Source of the DNA: Methylocystis iwaonis
GTDB lineage: Bacteria; Pseudomonadota; Alphaproteobacteria; Rhizobiales; Beijerinckiaceae
Direction of reading: 5' to 3'
NCBI RefSeq assembly: GCF_027925385.1
Contig: NZ_AP027142.1
Span: 1,470,001 to 1,534,000, forward strand
DNA length: 64,000 nt
How positions within the stretch are numbered: the first letter of the stretch is position 1; the number at the start of each line of letters is the position of its first letter. Below, one piece after another: positions 9,159 to 18,571 of this stretch. Under the pieces are notes generated by a model that was not told where the DNA came from, did not search any database, and saw nothing but the letters and a program-made list of their open reading frames with translations. The position numbers and the translations under genes are program-made.

Positions 9159-10370
9159 GTGACCAGGTTTGTCGGTGGGCTCGAAAGTGAACCCGAATGT
9201 GCTGCGCCGATCCTGGGACTGGCGACGATCGCGCGAATGGTCGCCAATGGGCGCGATCTCGAGCCGCTCAAGACGGAGCTCCTGCAGAAGACGGCGCGAA
9301 GCGACGCGGGCGCCTTGTTCGATTTATCGATCATCGAGAGGCTGAGCGGCAATTTCGAGTCGGCGAACCGCTTTCAGGCCGCCGCGCTACAGCGAGGTCG
9401 GCGATTTCAGCCGCCATTGGCGCCGAAGGCAATCGATCCGCTGCGCGTGCTCGCCCTGGCGGCGCCGGGCGACTTCATGTCGAATACGCCGATCGAGTTT
9501 CTCGTCGAAGGCCGCGAGGTGGCGCTCGAAACGCTTTATTTGAGCCCCGACGACGATTTCCCGCCCGCGCTACCCGAGCATGACGTCACCTTTGTCGCCG
9601 TGGCGGAGATGGACGCCAATCAGACCATCCTGGAGAAGATCGACGGGGCGATGCGGGCGTCGGCGCACAAGCTCGTCAATCAACCGAGCCTGATCGCGCG
9701 ACTGACGCGCGACGGCGCGTGGAGCCTTCTCCACGACGCGCCCGGCGTATCCTTTCCGGCCAATGCGCGCGTCGATCGCGAGCGCCTCGTCGCCATGGCG
9801 AAGGGGGAGGCTCCGGTCCATTATCCGATCATCGCACGGCCGGTGGGCTCCCATGCGGGCGACGGTCTGCGCAAGATCGAGAGCGCGGAAGCGATACTGG
9901 CGTTCCTCGACGAGCAATCCGCCTCGCAGTTCTATGTCGCGCCCTTTGTGGATTACCGCAGCGGCGACGGCTTGTTCCGCAAATATCGGATCGTGATGAT
10001 CGAGGGCGTCCCCTACGCCGTTCATATGGCGATCTCGAAAAATTGGATGGTCCATTATCTCAACGCGGACATGTTCGACAGCGAAGCGAACCGTGCGGAA
10101 GAAGCGCGTTTCATGGCGAGCTTCGACGCGGAATTTGCGCAACGGCACGCCGTGGCCCTGGCGGAGGCGCACCGCCGGACGGGGTTGGATTACCTGCTTC
10201 TGGATTGTTCCGAGACGCGCGACGGCAAGCTGCTGATCTTCGAAGCGGGGACGGCGATGGTCATCCATACGCTCGATTCCGAAGTGGTCTTTCCCTATAA
10301 GCGGCCCCAGATGGAGAAGATATTCGACGCTTTCGAAAAAATGCTTCGGGGCAAAGCGCAGGGGCGCTGA
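9159..10370 (+). CDS. ATP-grasp protein, RimK-like
   Basis: A 403-residue protein whose second half resembles an ATP-grasp ligase: IIARPVGSHAGDGLRKI forms the nucleotide-binding loop, then YVAPFVDYRSGDGLFRKYRIVMI and a final LLIFEAGTAMVIH metal-binding strand. The N-terminal 100 residues have a short helical, TPR-like look (LFDLSIIERLSGNFESANRFQAAAL). Such proteins usually join a carboxylate to an amine with ATP, but the substrate is not evident. I chose the GTG at 9159, preceded by AGAAGGGA; an open frame continues upstream into the pump gene without a better start. It lies 94 bases behind the RND gene and could be read through from it, though a functional link is unproven. Confidence 0.75.
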   Translation: MTRFVGGLESEPECAAPILGLATIARMVANGRDLEPLKTELLQKTARSDAGALFDLSIIERLSGNFESANRFQAAALQRGRRFQPPLAPKAIDPLRVLALAAPGDFMSNTPIEFLVEGREVALETLYLSPDDDFPPALPEHDVTFVAVAEMDANQTILEKIDGAMRASAHKLVNQPSLIARLTRDGAWSLLHDAPGVSFPANARVDRERLVAMAKGEAPVHYPIIARPVGSHAGDGLRKIESAEAILAFLDEQSASQFYVAPFVDYRSGDGLFRKYRIVMIEGVPYAVHMAISKNWMVHYLNADMFDSEANRAEEARFMASFDAEFAQRHAVALAEAHRRTGLDYLLLDCSETRDGKLLIFEAGTAMVIHTLDSEVVFPYKRPQMEKIFDAFEKMLRGKAQGR

Positions 10371-10453
10371 GGGCTGGTTCTGAAGTGGCGTTGACGCCCC
10401 TCTCGCTTCGAGACGGCTGCCATTTCAGTTTGAACAGCTCGCATCGGGAGCGC

Positions 10454-10680
10454 GTCATTCCCGGCGGGCTGAAAGCCCGAGCGGGAATCCAGAGCGACAA
10501 ATACGCTGGTTTTACCCAGCGCCCGTCATTGCGAGCGAAGCGACGCAATCCAGGGCGGCGATGCGGCCCTGGATTGCTTCGTCGGCTCCGCCTCCTCGCA
10601 ATGACGGCGGTGATTCCCCGTGTGTCCAAACGGTGCGAGCGTCGGAATGGCGCCGAACCAATCGCGCGGATCTCGTATTA
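10454..10680. repeat. Composite dispersed repeats: family D plus family A copy 2
   Basis: First a short family D palindrome (CGTCATTCCCGGCGGGCTGA with GCCCGAGCGGGAATCC), then a full family A unit from about 10491 with the CATTGCGAGCGAAGCGACG / CCTCGCAATGACGG arms and the conserved right flank GTGTCCAAACGGTGCGAGCG...CTCGTATT. Together they fill most of the 10371-10743 gap between the convergent ATP-grasp and MHYT genes. I see no gene or clear T-tailed terminator there. Confidence 0.85.
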
Positions 10681-10743
10681 CGCAGCCTCCTCAGCACGAG
10701 GGTTTTTTGCATTTGCGCAAAACACTTGGGCCTCGACGCCTAC

Positions 10744-13128
10744 TCAAGCGGCCGCCTTGTCCGCCTCCTTGGGCGCGCGGTCGACGATATTGACGAAAGC
10801 GTCGATGAGAGCCGGTCTTCCGATCAGATAGCCTTGCGCTTTGTCGCAGTGTTCGCCAGCAAGGAAGCGAAGCTCCTCCTGCGTTTCGACGCCCTCGGCG
10901 ACGACGGGCAGGCCGAGGCTGCGCCCGAGACCGAGCACGGCGCGGACGATGGTGGCCGACTGATCGCAGTTCGTGACCGAGCCGATGAAGGTGCGGTCGA
11001 TCTTCAATCTGTCGAAGGGAAAGGCGCGCAGATAAGTCAGCGACGAATAGCCGGTGCCAAAATCATCCATCGCAATCCTGACGCCCATGGCTTTGACGCT
11101 CAGCATGGTTTCGAGCGCCCGCTCGAAATCGACGATCAGGGTCGTTTCCGTGACCTCCAATTCGAGGCGGGCGGGGTCGAGACCGGACGCCGTGAGGATG
11201 TTGCGCAGGATCGCCGGGAAATGACGGTTGCGCAGGCTGGCGGCCGAAATATTGACGGAGATCGACAGCGGGTTGCGCCATTTGGCGGCTTCGCGGCAGG
11301 CGGCGGCCAGCACCCATTCGTCGAGGCGGAGCATGATCCTGCTCTCCTCCGCGATGGGGATGAAATCCGTTGGCGGAATGTTGCCGCGCGCAGGATGCGT
11401 CCAGCGCAGCAGGGCTTCGAAGCCGACGATTTCATTCGTCGAAATGTCGGTCTGGGGCTGATAGACGAGATGCAGCTCGTCGCCGTCGATCGCGCTGCGC
11501 AGATCCTGCTCGATGGCGCGGCGGTCGCGAATACGCGCCGCCATGACCGGGTCGAAGTGGCGATAGCCGCCGCGTTTTTCCGCCTTCGTCTGATAGAGCG
11601 CCATATCCGCGTGGGCGAGCAGCGTTTCGCGGTCGCCGCCGTCGGCGGGATGAAGGGCGATGCCGATGCTGGCCGACATGACGGCGCGCGATCGGTTCTT
11701 GTCATTCTCCATTTTGATCGCGTCGAGGATCGCCCGGGCGACGCGGCCGGCGGCGTCACGATCGGCGATGCCGGGCAGGATCGCGGCGAATTCGTCGCCG
11801 CCGAGCCGGGCGAGCGTCGCGCCGCCGCCCAACGCCGAGGAAACGACGCGCGCGAATGATTTGAGCATCGCGTCGCCCTCCGCGTGGCCGAAGAGGTCGT
11901 TCACTTCCTTGAAATGATCGAGGTCGATGAGCATCACCGCGAGGCGGCGTTCGGAATGAACAGACGCGGCGATCTCGGAATCGAGCATGTCGTAACAACT
12001 GCTCCGGTTCGGCAGGCCCGTCAGGACGTCGTGATGTGCGAGGAAGCGGATGCGGTCCTCGGCTTTTTGTCGGGCGCGAATATCCCGGACGGCGACGGCG
12101 ATATGGGGGCTACCCTCGAAGTCGATCGTGCGGCAGAGTAGCTCGACGCGGATCAGCCCGCCACTCTCGCAAATGAGATCGGTTTCAAACGGCGTTTTCT
12201 GCGCCGCTTGGGCGGCTTCGCAAACATTATCCTTGGGAAAGAAGGCGGAAAGATCAGCTCCGAGGACGGATGTGCGATCCCTGCCGACAAGGGCGAGGAA
12301 ACTGTCGTTGGCGGTGACGACGACGCCGTTGCAGCAAATCAGGAGCCCTTCGACGGCGGCGTTCGCGAGCCCGCGCATGCGCTCGGCTTCCGCGAGGCGG
12401 CGCCGGCGCTCGTTCTCGTTCAGAAGGCCGAACAGCGAAAACGTCACGATCAATATGCTCGACGCGGCGCTGACGATCGCCATCGCCGATGGCGAAATCG
12501 CGTTGGGAGGAATGGCGATCGTCGGATCGGGAATGACGGACATGGCGGCCATGCCGGTGAAATGGAGACCGCCGATCGCGGCGACCAGGAAGACCGCCGC
12601 CGCTGACCGCGCCGCCATCGAGGACGCGCGAAGGGCGCGGCTCAGGCCAAGCGCCGAGAAGGCCGCGCCGGCGATCACAGAGGCGGCCACGAGCGCGCCA
12701 TCCCATGACATGCGGCCGGCGACCCTGAAAGCCGTCGCGCCGAGATAATGCGTCGCCGCCAGGCCGATCCCGAAAAGCAGGCCCGCGAGAGGCGCGGCGA
12801 ATCTGAAATGCGCGGAAAGCGCCAGGCGGAACGCGAGGAAGCTCGACGCAATCGAGCCGAGGAGCGCGGCCAAGGCCAAGGCGGCGTCGTAGCCGTGGTC
12901 GACGCCAGGGGAATAGGCCAGCATGGCGACGAAATGCGTGGACCAGACGCCGAGGCCGATGGCCGTGGCGCAGACGGACAGCCAGGACAGGCGTTTTCCT
13001 GCCTCTGTCTCGGCCGCATGCGCGAGTAATGCGATGGCGGCGAACGCGGTCAGCGCGCAAACGCACGCGGCCAGGAAGACAAGCGATGGATCGTGCTGTT
13101 CAACCATACCAGCGTAGATGACAGGCAT
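10744..13128 (-). CDS. Membrane MHYT-PAS-GGDEF-EAL cyclic-di-GMP protein
   Basis: A 794-residue receptor that probably makes and/or degrades cyclic-di-GMP. The N-terminal half is a seven-helix MHYT sensor (about residues 15-235) with its hallmark His-aromatic motifs: STHFVAM (about 63), ATHYLGA (about 125) and GLHFTGM (about 187). This domain is proposed to bind copper and sense a gas such as O2, NO or CO. A PAS-like segment (about 250-350) links to GGDEF (motif intact at 443-447) and EAL (intact at 571-573, with DDFGTG and EGVET downstream). No RxxD inhibitory site precedes GGDEF. It stands alone on its strand. GGAGG lies about a dozen bases before the chosen ATG. Which activity dominates is unknown. 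Confidence 0.92.
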   Translation of the reverse strand: MPVIYAGMVEQHDPSLVFLAACVCALTAFAAIALLAHAAETEAGKRLSWLSVCATAIGLGVWSTHFVAMLAYSPGVDHGYDAALALAALLGSIASSFLAFRLALSAHFRFAAPLAGLLFGIGLAATHYLGATAFRVAGRMSWDGALVAASVIAGAAFSALGLSRALRASSMAARSAAAVFLVAAIGGLHFTGMAAMSVIPDPTIAIPPNAISPSAMAIVSAASSILIVTFSLFGLLNENERRRRLAEAERMRGLANAAVEGLLICCNGVVVTANDSFLALVGRDRTSVLGADLSAFFPKDNVCEAAQAAQKTPFETDLICESGGLIRVELLCRTIDFEGSPHIAVAVRDIRARQKAEDRIRFLAHHDVLTGLPNRSSCYDMLDSEIAASVHSERRLAVMLIDLDHFKEVNDLFGHAEGDAMLKSFARVVSSALGGGATLARLGGDEFAAILPGIADRDAAGRVARAILDAIKMENDKNRSRAVMSASIGIALHPADGGDRETLLAHADMALYQTKAEKRGGYRHFDPVMAARIRDRRAIEQDLRSAIDGDELHLVYQPQTDISTNEIVGFEALLRWTHPARGNIPPTDFIPIAEESRIMLRLDEWVLAAACREAAKWRNPLSISVNISAASLRNRHFPAILRNILTASGLDPARLELEVTETTLIVDFERALETMLSVKAMGVRIAMDDFGTGYSSLTYLRAFPFDRLKIDRTFIGSVTNCDQSATIVRAVLGLGRSLGLPVVAEGVETQEELRFLAGEHCDKAQGYLIGRPALIDAFVNIVDRAPKEADKAAA

Positions 13129-13430
13129 GAGTGGGTTTCGCCTCCGGCTGTCGCGGGCCGGGGCGGGGAACCGCGCCGTTCATGTCCGTCAACTGCGCGG
13201 CGTCATGCCGAGGGGCGGAACGCCCCTGTCCAGTCCCATGCGAGCATCATCGGAGGAGCCTTCAGCGACGTTAAAAGAATTAGGAAAAACCTCGGTGTAG
13301 CCAGAATCGCCAAGCGCGGCCATGGCGCTGGAGCACGTTAACCCGAATGCGGAACCCTGCGCTATTGGGCCGCGATTGCAAATGGCGGCCGATGCGCTTA
13401 TGCGGGGCCGATCCTTCGGAAGGTTGGCGC
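13129..13430. other. Divergent intergenic region
   Basis: About 300 bases between the MHYT gene and the glycosyltransferase, which are transcribed away from each other. It must hold both promoters, but I cannot pick convincing -35/-10 pairs. I see no repeat copy or RNA gene. Confidence 0.4.
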
Positions 13431-14750
13431 ATGACGGATTTCGACGCTCAGAATCGTATCGACGATTATCTTCGGCGCCAGGTCTTCGAGGAAGAATGCT
13501 TTCTGCGCGCCTATGAGATGGACCCCTATACACGTATCGTCTATCGGCGCTTTCGCGAATTGTACTGGACCGTCTCGAGACTGCTGAAGCGCGATAATGT
13601 GGCGAATGCGTCCAGCGCATTTCGCGCGCCGATCTTTCCGGCCGCCGTGCAGCTCCAGCCGGGGCCGCGTATTCTCATCGACGCGACCGATCTCGTGGCG
13701 AGCGGCAAGGCGACCGGCATCCAGCGCGTCGTCAAGGAGATTTCCGTCAACGCCGCAGCGCTCGGCCTCGGTCTTCCCGTCGTTGTGAAGGACGGAAAGC
13801 TCGTGGCGGCTTGCGGGGAGGGGGGCGAAACGATCGAGTGCCGAGAGGGCGACATATTGCTGCTTCTCGACGCCGGCTGGAACCGGCTCGACGATTACGC
13901 GCAGCTCCTGCAGGATTTTCGGGCGCGGGGCGGAAAGATCGTCGCTTGCCTCTACGATCTCTTCCCGCTGCTTTATCCGACGCTTTACACGCACACGCTG
14001 ATCGCGAATTTCGAAGCCTGGACGCATCGCGTTCTGCTGGATTGCGACGCCATTGTCGCCATTTCGAAGAGCGTCGCGGATCGTTTCGCCACCTATGTGA
14101 AAGGGCTAGAGCGCAAGCCGCGGGACGGGATGAAGCTGGGATGGTGGCGCCTCGGCGCTGATTTCAAGCAAGAGGACAAAAAAGCGCCCGCGCCGTCGAT
14201 CGAGGCGCTCGCGCGGCGCGCGCCGTTTTTTCTCAGCGTCGGGACAGTGGAAACCCGGAAAGGCTATCCGGTGGCTTTGGAGGCTTTCGAAAGACTCTGG
14301 GCGGAGGGGCTCGAGGCGAATTACATCATCGTCGGCCGACCGGGATGGAACGCCGCGGCTTTCGAAGACAGGTTGCGGAGGCATCGCGAGAAGGGGCGCC
14401 GGCTCTTCTGGCTCGACAACGCCAGCGACGCCGATTTGGCTTTTCTCTACCGCGAGGCCCGCGCGGTGGTTCTGCCGACCATGGCCGAAGGCTTCGGCCT
14501 GCCGCTCGTCGAAGCGGCGCATTTCGGCGCGCCCGTGATCGCCAGCGACATTGCCGTGTTTCGGGAGATCGGCGGCGACGCTGCGTGTTATTTCGATCTT
14601 CTGGACGCGGGGAGCCTCGTCGGGCGGATTCGCCAAATGCTTGCTGCGGAAAAACACGCGCCGGTTATCCCCCCATCGAGTTGGAGCGACTCGGCTGCCG
14701 AGCTGATGAGGATGCTGCGCGAGGATTGCTATCAGCGCAGCCTCGGTTGA
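13431..14750 (+). CDS. Glycosyltransferase, group 1 (GT4-like)
   Basis: A 439-residue cytosolic GT-B enzyme, probably adding sugar to a surface polysaccharide. The C-terminal donor-binding domain is clear: FLSVGTVETRKGYPVALEAF (about residues 266-285), then FLYREARAVVLPTMAEGFGL and PLVEAAHFGAPVIASD, the E-x7-E type signature of family 1 transferases. The N-terminal region contains ATGIQRVVKEI, which matches mannosyl- and rhamnosyltransferases that begin with this acceptor-domain motif. I chose the ATG at 13431 because GGAAGG precedes it; 28 further codons upstream are open but look non-coding. The acceptor and sugar are unknown. Confidence 0.85.
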   Translation: MTDFDAQNRIDDYLRRQVFEEECFLRAYEMDPYTRIVYRRFRELYWTVSRLLKRDNVANASSAFRAPIFPAAVQLQPGPRILIDATDLVASGKATGIQRVVKEISVNAAALGLGLPVVVKDGKLVAACGEGGETIECREGDILLLLDAGWNRLDDYAQLLQDFRARGGKIVACLYDLFPLLYPTLYTHTLIANFEAWTHRVLLDCDAIVAISKSVADRFATYVKGLERKPRDGMKLGWWRLGADFKQEDKKAPAPSIEALARRAPFFLSVGTVETRKGYPVALEAFERLWAEGLEANYIIVGRPGWNAAAFEDRLRRHREKGRRLFWLDNASDADLAFLYREARAVVLPTMAEGFGLPLVEAAHFGAPVIASDIAVFREIGGDAACYFDLLDAGSLVGRIRQMLAAEKHAPVIPPSSWSDSAAELMRMLREDCYQRSLG

Positions 14751-14772
14751 TCGCGTCTCATATAATGAATCC

Positions 14773-14960
14773 AGAGCCACAAGAGCGCTGGCTTTACTCA
14801 GAGCCCGTCATTGCGAGCGAAGCGAAGCAATCCAGGGCGGCGATGCGGCCCTGGATTGCTTCGTCGGCTCCGCCTCCTCGCAATGACGGCGGTGATTTCC
14901 TGTGTGTCCGAACGGCGGGAGCGTCGGGAATGACGCTGAAACGATTAAGCGGACCTCGTA
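14773..14960. repeat. Dispersed palindromic repeat, family A, copy 3
   Basis: A full-length family A copy in the same orientation as copies 1 and 2, with the left flank AGAGCCACAAGAGCGCTGG and right flank GTGTCCGAACGGCGGGAGCG...CTCGTAT. It sits between the convergent glycosyltransferase and methyltransferase genes. Its right border coincides with the methyltransferase stop codon. Confidence 0.85.
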
Positions 14961-15860
14961 TCAGAAGCGGAAAGCCCCGAGAATGTAATCAGGCTTGTCC
15001 GGCGAGCAGGGGGCGTCCAGGGGCGTCGGAAAGGTCTCCTGGCTCGGCTCGAAACGATAGCGCGCGCGGCTGGCGAAGGAGATTTCCAGAACATCGGGAA
15101 GCGGAATATTCGCGATGAGATTATAGGGGACGCAATTATTGGCGTGCACATGCGTCACGGCAAAGAGGCGATGCAGCTTTTCGAGGACGCGCTTGGCGCG
15201 AAAATAGAATTGCGGCGAAGCGAGCTGCGAGAGGTCGTGAAACTCGCACACGATCTGCGCGTGCTTGACCAGAAGCTCGTCGGGAGTTGCGTCGAAGACC
15301 TCCCATTCCCACCCTTCGATGTCCATTTTCAAGAACAGGTCGGGCGTGTCACTCTTGGAGAATTCCGCGACGAGCGCCGCAAGCGACTCGCTGTCCGGGC
15401 CAGGCTGGGCCGCGATCATTTTGCGGTGGAAGCGCAGAAGCGGGTGCGAGGAAGGCGCGTTTTCGACCGAGTGGTCGAACTGCTCGACTGGAACGCCAGC
15501 CTGCGCCATTGCGAGATCCCAGGCGTCGTCGTCACAGACGCCAAAGGAAAAAGCGTGGATCACGCCGGTAAGATCGTCGAGCTGGACATAGCCGCCGTCG
15601 CCAGCCGAGCCGACCCGCGCCTTGGCGACGCCGATCGCTTTTTGTGGCTCCAGTAGCCGAAGCGTTGCGCGCAATTCATCCTGCAGCGCTCGCGTGCCGC
15701 TCGCAGAGCTCTGCGGGAAACGAGGGAGCAGCAAATCCTTTATCTCGATGAGGCGCGCTCGGGTCTCCTCGTGACGCCAGTCTGCGTCATTGACGGATTG
15801 CGGCAAAGCCTTGCGCCGCCATTCATCGTATTTCTTTCCGAGCTCCCCCAGCGTCGTCAT
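14961..15860 (-). CDS. FkbM-like methyltransferase
   Basis: A 299-residue protein of the Methyltransf_21/FkbM type. The SAM-binding part can be followed through RVGSAGDGGYVQLDD, AFSFGVCDDDAWDLAMA (motif I region) and DLFLKMDIEGWEWEVFDA, the family's characteristic KMDIEG strand. The N-terminal 70 residues are helical. FkbM-like enzymes O-methylate sugars or other small acceptors, often in polysaccharide clusters, which fits the facing glycosyltransferase. Its start lies about 17 bases behind the OpgG/D stop on the same strand, so the two may share a transcript. The acceptor is unknown. Confidence 0.78.
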   Translation of the reverse strand: MTTLGELGKKYDEWRRKALPQSVNDADWRHEETRARLIEIKDLLLPRFPQSSASGTRALQDELRATLRLLEPQKAIGVAKARVGSAGDGGYVQLDDLTGVIHAFSFGVCDDDAWDLAMAQAGVPVEQFDHSVENAPSSHPLLRFHRKMIAAQPGPDSESLAALVAEFSKSDTPDLFLKMDIEGWEWEVFDATPDELLVKHAQIVCEFHDLSQLASPQFYFRAKRVLEKLHRLFAVTHVHANNCVPYNLIANIPLPDVLEISFASRARYRFEPSQETFPTPLDAPCSPDKPDYILGAFRF

Positions 15861-15877
15861 TTCCGCCCCTCCGCCCG

Positions 15878-17464
15878 TCAGAACGGGTGATATTGATACA
15901 GCCAGTTCTCCGAGATCACCTTATCGCCGTTCTTCAGGAAGAGGCGCATCTCCACCGGATCGGTTCCGTCGACGGTGAGGTCGAACTGGGCGCGCCAGTG
16001 GCCGGGCACGCCGTCGAAAACCGCTTCAGTATAAATGTAGGAGAAGGTCCCGCGCGAGGCCCAGAGAATGGGCTCGGGCTTCACGCCATAAGGGAGCTTG
16101 GCGAGCGGATCGCCCAGAAACTCGACCATGAATTTACGCACGCCCTTGGGCCGGGGCTTGCCCGGCTGGCCGCCATTGCCGAGCCGCGTCGCGACGCAGC
16201 GCGCCAGGCCGGCGGGGTAGGGCTCGTCGGCCAGCCAGTGCAGGCGGTAGGAAAATTCGAAGGCGGCGCCGGGGACAGCAGGCTTATCGGGAACCCACAT
16301 GGCGACGATATTGTCGTGGATTTCGTCGTCGGTCGGGATCTCGATGAGTTGCACCGCGCCCTTGCCCCAGTCGCCTTTCGGCTCGACCCAGACGCTCGGA
16401 CGGCGGTCGTAGAAGACATTGTCCTGGTAATGGTCGTAGCTGCGGTCGCGCTGCATCAGGCCGAACCCCTTCGGATTTTCGTCGCCGAAGGCCGAGGCGA
16501 CGACGCGCGAGGGGTTGTTGAGCGGTCGCCACAGGCGCTCGCCGGCGCCGGTCCACATGCTGAGGCCGTCGGAGTCGTGCACCTCCGGACGCCAGTCGAC
16601 GGCAGTCGGCTTCACAGTCTCGGAGAACCAATACATGGAGGTGAGCGGCGCAATGCCGAAGCGGGTGAATTTACCGCGAAGATAAAGCGCGCAGTCGATG
16701 TCCATCACGACGCCCTTGCCGCGCGTCATCAGGAACTTATAGGCGCCGACGATCGAGGGGCCTTCGAGCAGCGCGTGGAGCACCACGCCATCCTCGGTCT
16801 CCGGCCCGACATAGATATGCGTAAAGTCGGGGAATTCCTCGCTGGCGCCGGCCTGCCAGGTGTCGAGCGCAACGCCGCGCGCCGAAAGTCCGTATTGCCG
16901 CAACTCGCCGATGGCGCGGAAATAGGAGGCGCCGAGAAAAGCGACCCAGTCGTTCTTCTTCCAGTCGAGCGGGCCTTCCTTGGATTCCTGGATTCGGAAG
17001 CCTGCGAAGCCCGCCCCCGGCGGCAGTTGCCGCGCGATGGAATCGTCGGGCATGTTGAAATAGCTCGTGTCGTAAAGCACCTCGCGCGCCACGCCGTTTT
17101 CGACGGCGTGGATACGCACAGCCTTTTTGAAGAACATGCCGAGATGGAAAAACTCGATCGGAAATCGCTCCTTCGTGTCGGCGAAGAGCGCGTGATCGGT
17201 ATTGTAGGTGATGTGGCCCCACTTCTCGTAGTCGATCTGCGAGGTGATTTCCGGGGCCGGGATATTGGGCTTGCGATAGGGCTCCTTCACGAGCCGCTGC
17301 GCTTCCTGCTTCAGCGCCTCGTAGGAGAAGGGCGTGGGCTCGCCGAGCTTGACATTGGAGATGCGCGACGCCGCGGCTTCGGCCGGCCGGGCGCCGACGG
17401 CGCCGAGCGCGCTCGTCGCGGCCGCGACTTTGAGGAAGGAACGGCGGTCCTGCTTCTCGATCAT
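15878..17464 (-). CDS. Periplasmic glucan biosynthesis protein, OpgG/OpgD (MdoG/MdoD) family
   Basis: A 528-residue exported protein needed to build or trim osmoregulated periplasmic glucans. A twin-arginine signal, DRRSFLKVAAATSALGAVGA, opens the protein and ends near AEA. The mature part starts FSYEALKQEAQRLVKEPYR and carries typical family blocks (YDTSYFNMPDD, GFAGFRI, FLGASYFRAIGE, GLSARGVALDT, TSMYWF, HDSDGL). A Tat signal is known for OpgD more than for OpgG, so OpgD is somewhat favoured. AGGGA lies about eight bases before ATG 17464; an upstream ATG at 17491 would add nine residues. A glycosyltransferase-type OpgH is not adjacent, although it often is. Confidence 0.92.
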   Translation of the reverse strand: MIEKQDRRSFLKVAAATSALGAVGARPAEAAASRISNVKLGEPTPFSYEALKQEAQRLVKEPYRKPNIPAPEITSQIDYEKWGHITYNTDHALFADTKERFPIEFFHLGMFFKKAVRIHAVENGVAREVLYDTSYFNMPDDSIARQLPPGAGFAGFRIQESKEGPLDWKKNDWVAFLGASYFRAIGELRQYGLSARGVALDTWQAGASEEFPDFTHIYVGPETEDGVVLHALLEGPSIVGAYKFLMTRGKGVVMDIDCALYLRGKFTRFGIAPLTSMYWFSETVKPTAVDWRPEVHDSDGLSMWTGAGERLWRPLNNPSRVVASAFGDENPKGFGLMQRDRSYDHYQDNVFYDRRPSVWVEPKGDWGKGAVQLIEIPTDDEIHDNIVAMWVPDKPAVPGAAFEFSYRLHWLADEPYPAGLARCVATRLGNGGQPGKPRPKGVRKFMVEFLGDPLAKLPYGVKPEPILWASRGTFSYIYTEAVFDGVPGHWRAQFDLTVDGTDPVEMRLFLKNGDKVISENWLYQYHPF

Positions 17465-17563
17465 CTCAAGTTCCCTATCGACGAAAACCAAGGAGCCTAT
17501 GGCGTCGCAATGCGGCGCTCTCTGGGCGGAACGCTCGACGCTTCAACGAGGGCTTGGGCGCGC

Positions 17564-17797
17564 TCAGCCGCGGATCGGCTCGTTGCGGATCGCGGTCTTC
17601 ATAAAGAAATAGAGGCCGATGAGGCCAAAAGCCGCGAAGACGATCTCAATGCCGCGGCTGATCATCGGGTCGAGCTGGAACAGGCCGCCGAGCGCCCAGC
17701 CAGCCGCCCAGGATGCGCCGACAAGCTCCGTCCCGACGAGGATCGCGACGGCGACCAGCGTGGAAAGGTGCAGGTAGTTGATCGGCTTCTGGCTCAT
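17564..17797 (-). CDS. Small two-helix membrane protein
   Basis: A 77-residue hypothetical protein with two hydrophobic spans (about residues 11-37 and 46-67) joined by a short Asp-containing loop, and a basic C-terminus. I do not recognise a family. It lies 99 bases upstream of the OpgG/D gene on the same strand and may be co-transcribed with it. Codon usage resembles that of neighbouring genes. Confidence 0.6.
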   Translation of the reverse strand: MSQKPINYLHLSTLVAVAILVGTELVGASWAAGWALGGLFQLDPMISRGIEIVFAAFGLIGLYFFMKTAIRNEPIRG

Positions 17798-17897
17798 GTC
17801 CGGCTCTCGATGGCGGCGCGGCGCCGCGTAAGCCCTGCTATATCAAAGGAAGGCGCGAGGCAATACCGCGCCCTTTCTCCGCATCGCTCCCAGCGGC

Positions 17898-18422
17898 TCA
17901 GAACGGAATATCGTCGTCGAGCTGATCGGAAAGGCGACCGCCGCCCGCGGGCGGAGCCGGTCGGCGCTCGGCGGGCGCGCGCTCCATGGGCGAGGAGCGG
18001 CCGAAGGAGCCGCCGCCACTGCTCTGGCCATAGCCGCCGCCTTCGTAATCGCCCTCGCCGCGGCCGCCGCCCTTGCTGTCGAGCAGCGTCATCTCGCCCC
18101 GGAAACGCGGCACGACGACTTCGGTCACGCGACGCTGATTGCCGTCCTTATCCGTATATTCGCGGGTCTGGAGCTGGCCTTCGAGATAGATCTTGGCGCC
18201 CTTGCGGCAATATTGCTCGGCGATCTTGCCCAGAGCCTCGTTGAAGATCTGGACATTGTGCCACTCGGTGCGGTCCTTGCGCTCGCCCGTGCTCTTGTCG
18301 CGCCAGGACTCGGTGGTCGCGAGCGAGAAGGAAACGACGCGGTCGCCTGACGGGAAGGTCCGCACTTCCGGATCGCGGCCCAGATTGCCGACCAGAATGA
18401 CCTTGTTCACGCTACCCGCCAT
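17898..18422 (-). CDS. ssb: Single-stranded DNA-binding protein
   Basis: A 174-residue SSB that coats single-stranded DNA during replication, recombination and repair. The OB-fold spans about residues 3-112 (SVNKVILVGNLGRDPEVR ... WRDKSTGERKDRTEWHNVQIF). A Gly-rich flexible linker follows, and the acidic tip ends in DDDIPF, the site that recruits partner proteins. The ATG at 18422 has GGAGAGAG just upstream, and the open frame before it is not conserved in character. Length is normal for alphaproteobacteria. uvrA is nearby but not adjacent, unlike in many relatives. Confidence 0.97.
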   Translation of the reverse strand: MAGSVNKVILVGNLGRDPEVRTFPSGDRVVSFSLATTESWRDKSTGERKDRTEWHNVQIFNEALGKIAEQYCRKGAKIYLEGQLQTREYTDKDGNQRRVTEVVVPRFRGEMTLLDSKGGGRGEGDYEGGGYGQSSGGGSFGRSSPMERAPAERRPAPPAGGGRLSDQLDDDIPF

Positions 18423-18571
18423 GTCTCTCTCCACTTGCTTTCTGCGGAGCACTCTAGTGCAACGGTTTGCCTATCTCGCGCGCGGGAATCATTTGTCCAC
18501 AGATGATGCGTCGGCGCCGCCGGGCTCATGTTCTTTTTTTGTTCTAGCATCCGACAGGCGTCGGCGCAAGC

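Noticed and set aside
15887..18244. Long plus-strand frame over the OpgG/D, small membrane and ssb genes
   Set aside because: It runs antisense through three well-supported genes and the translation matches no protein type.
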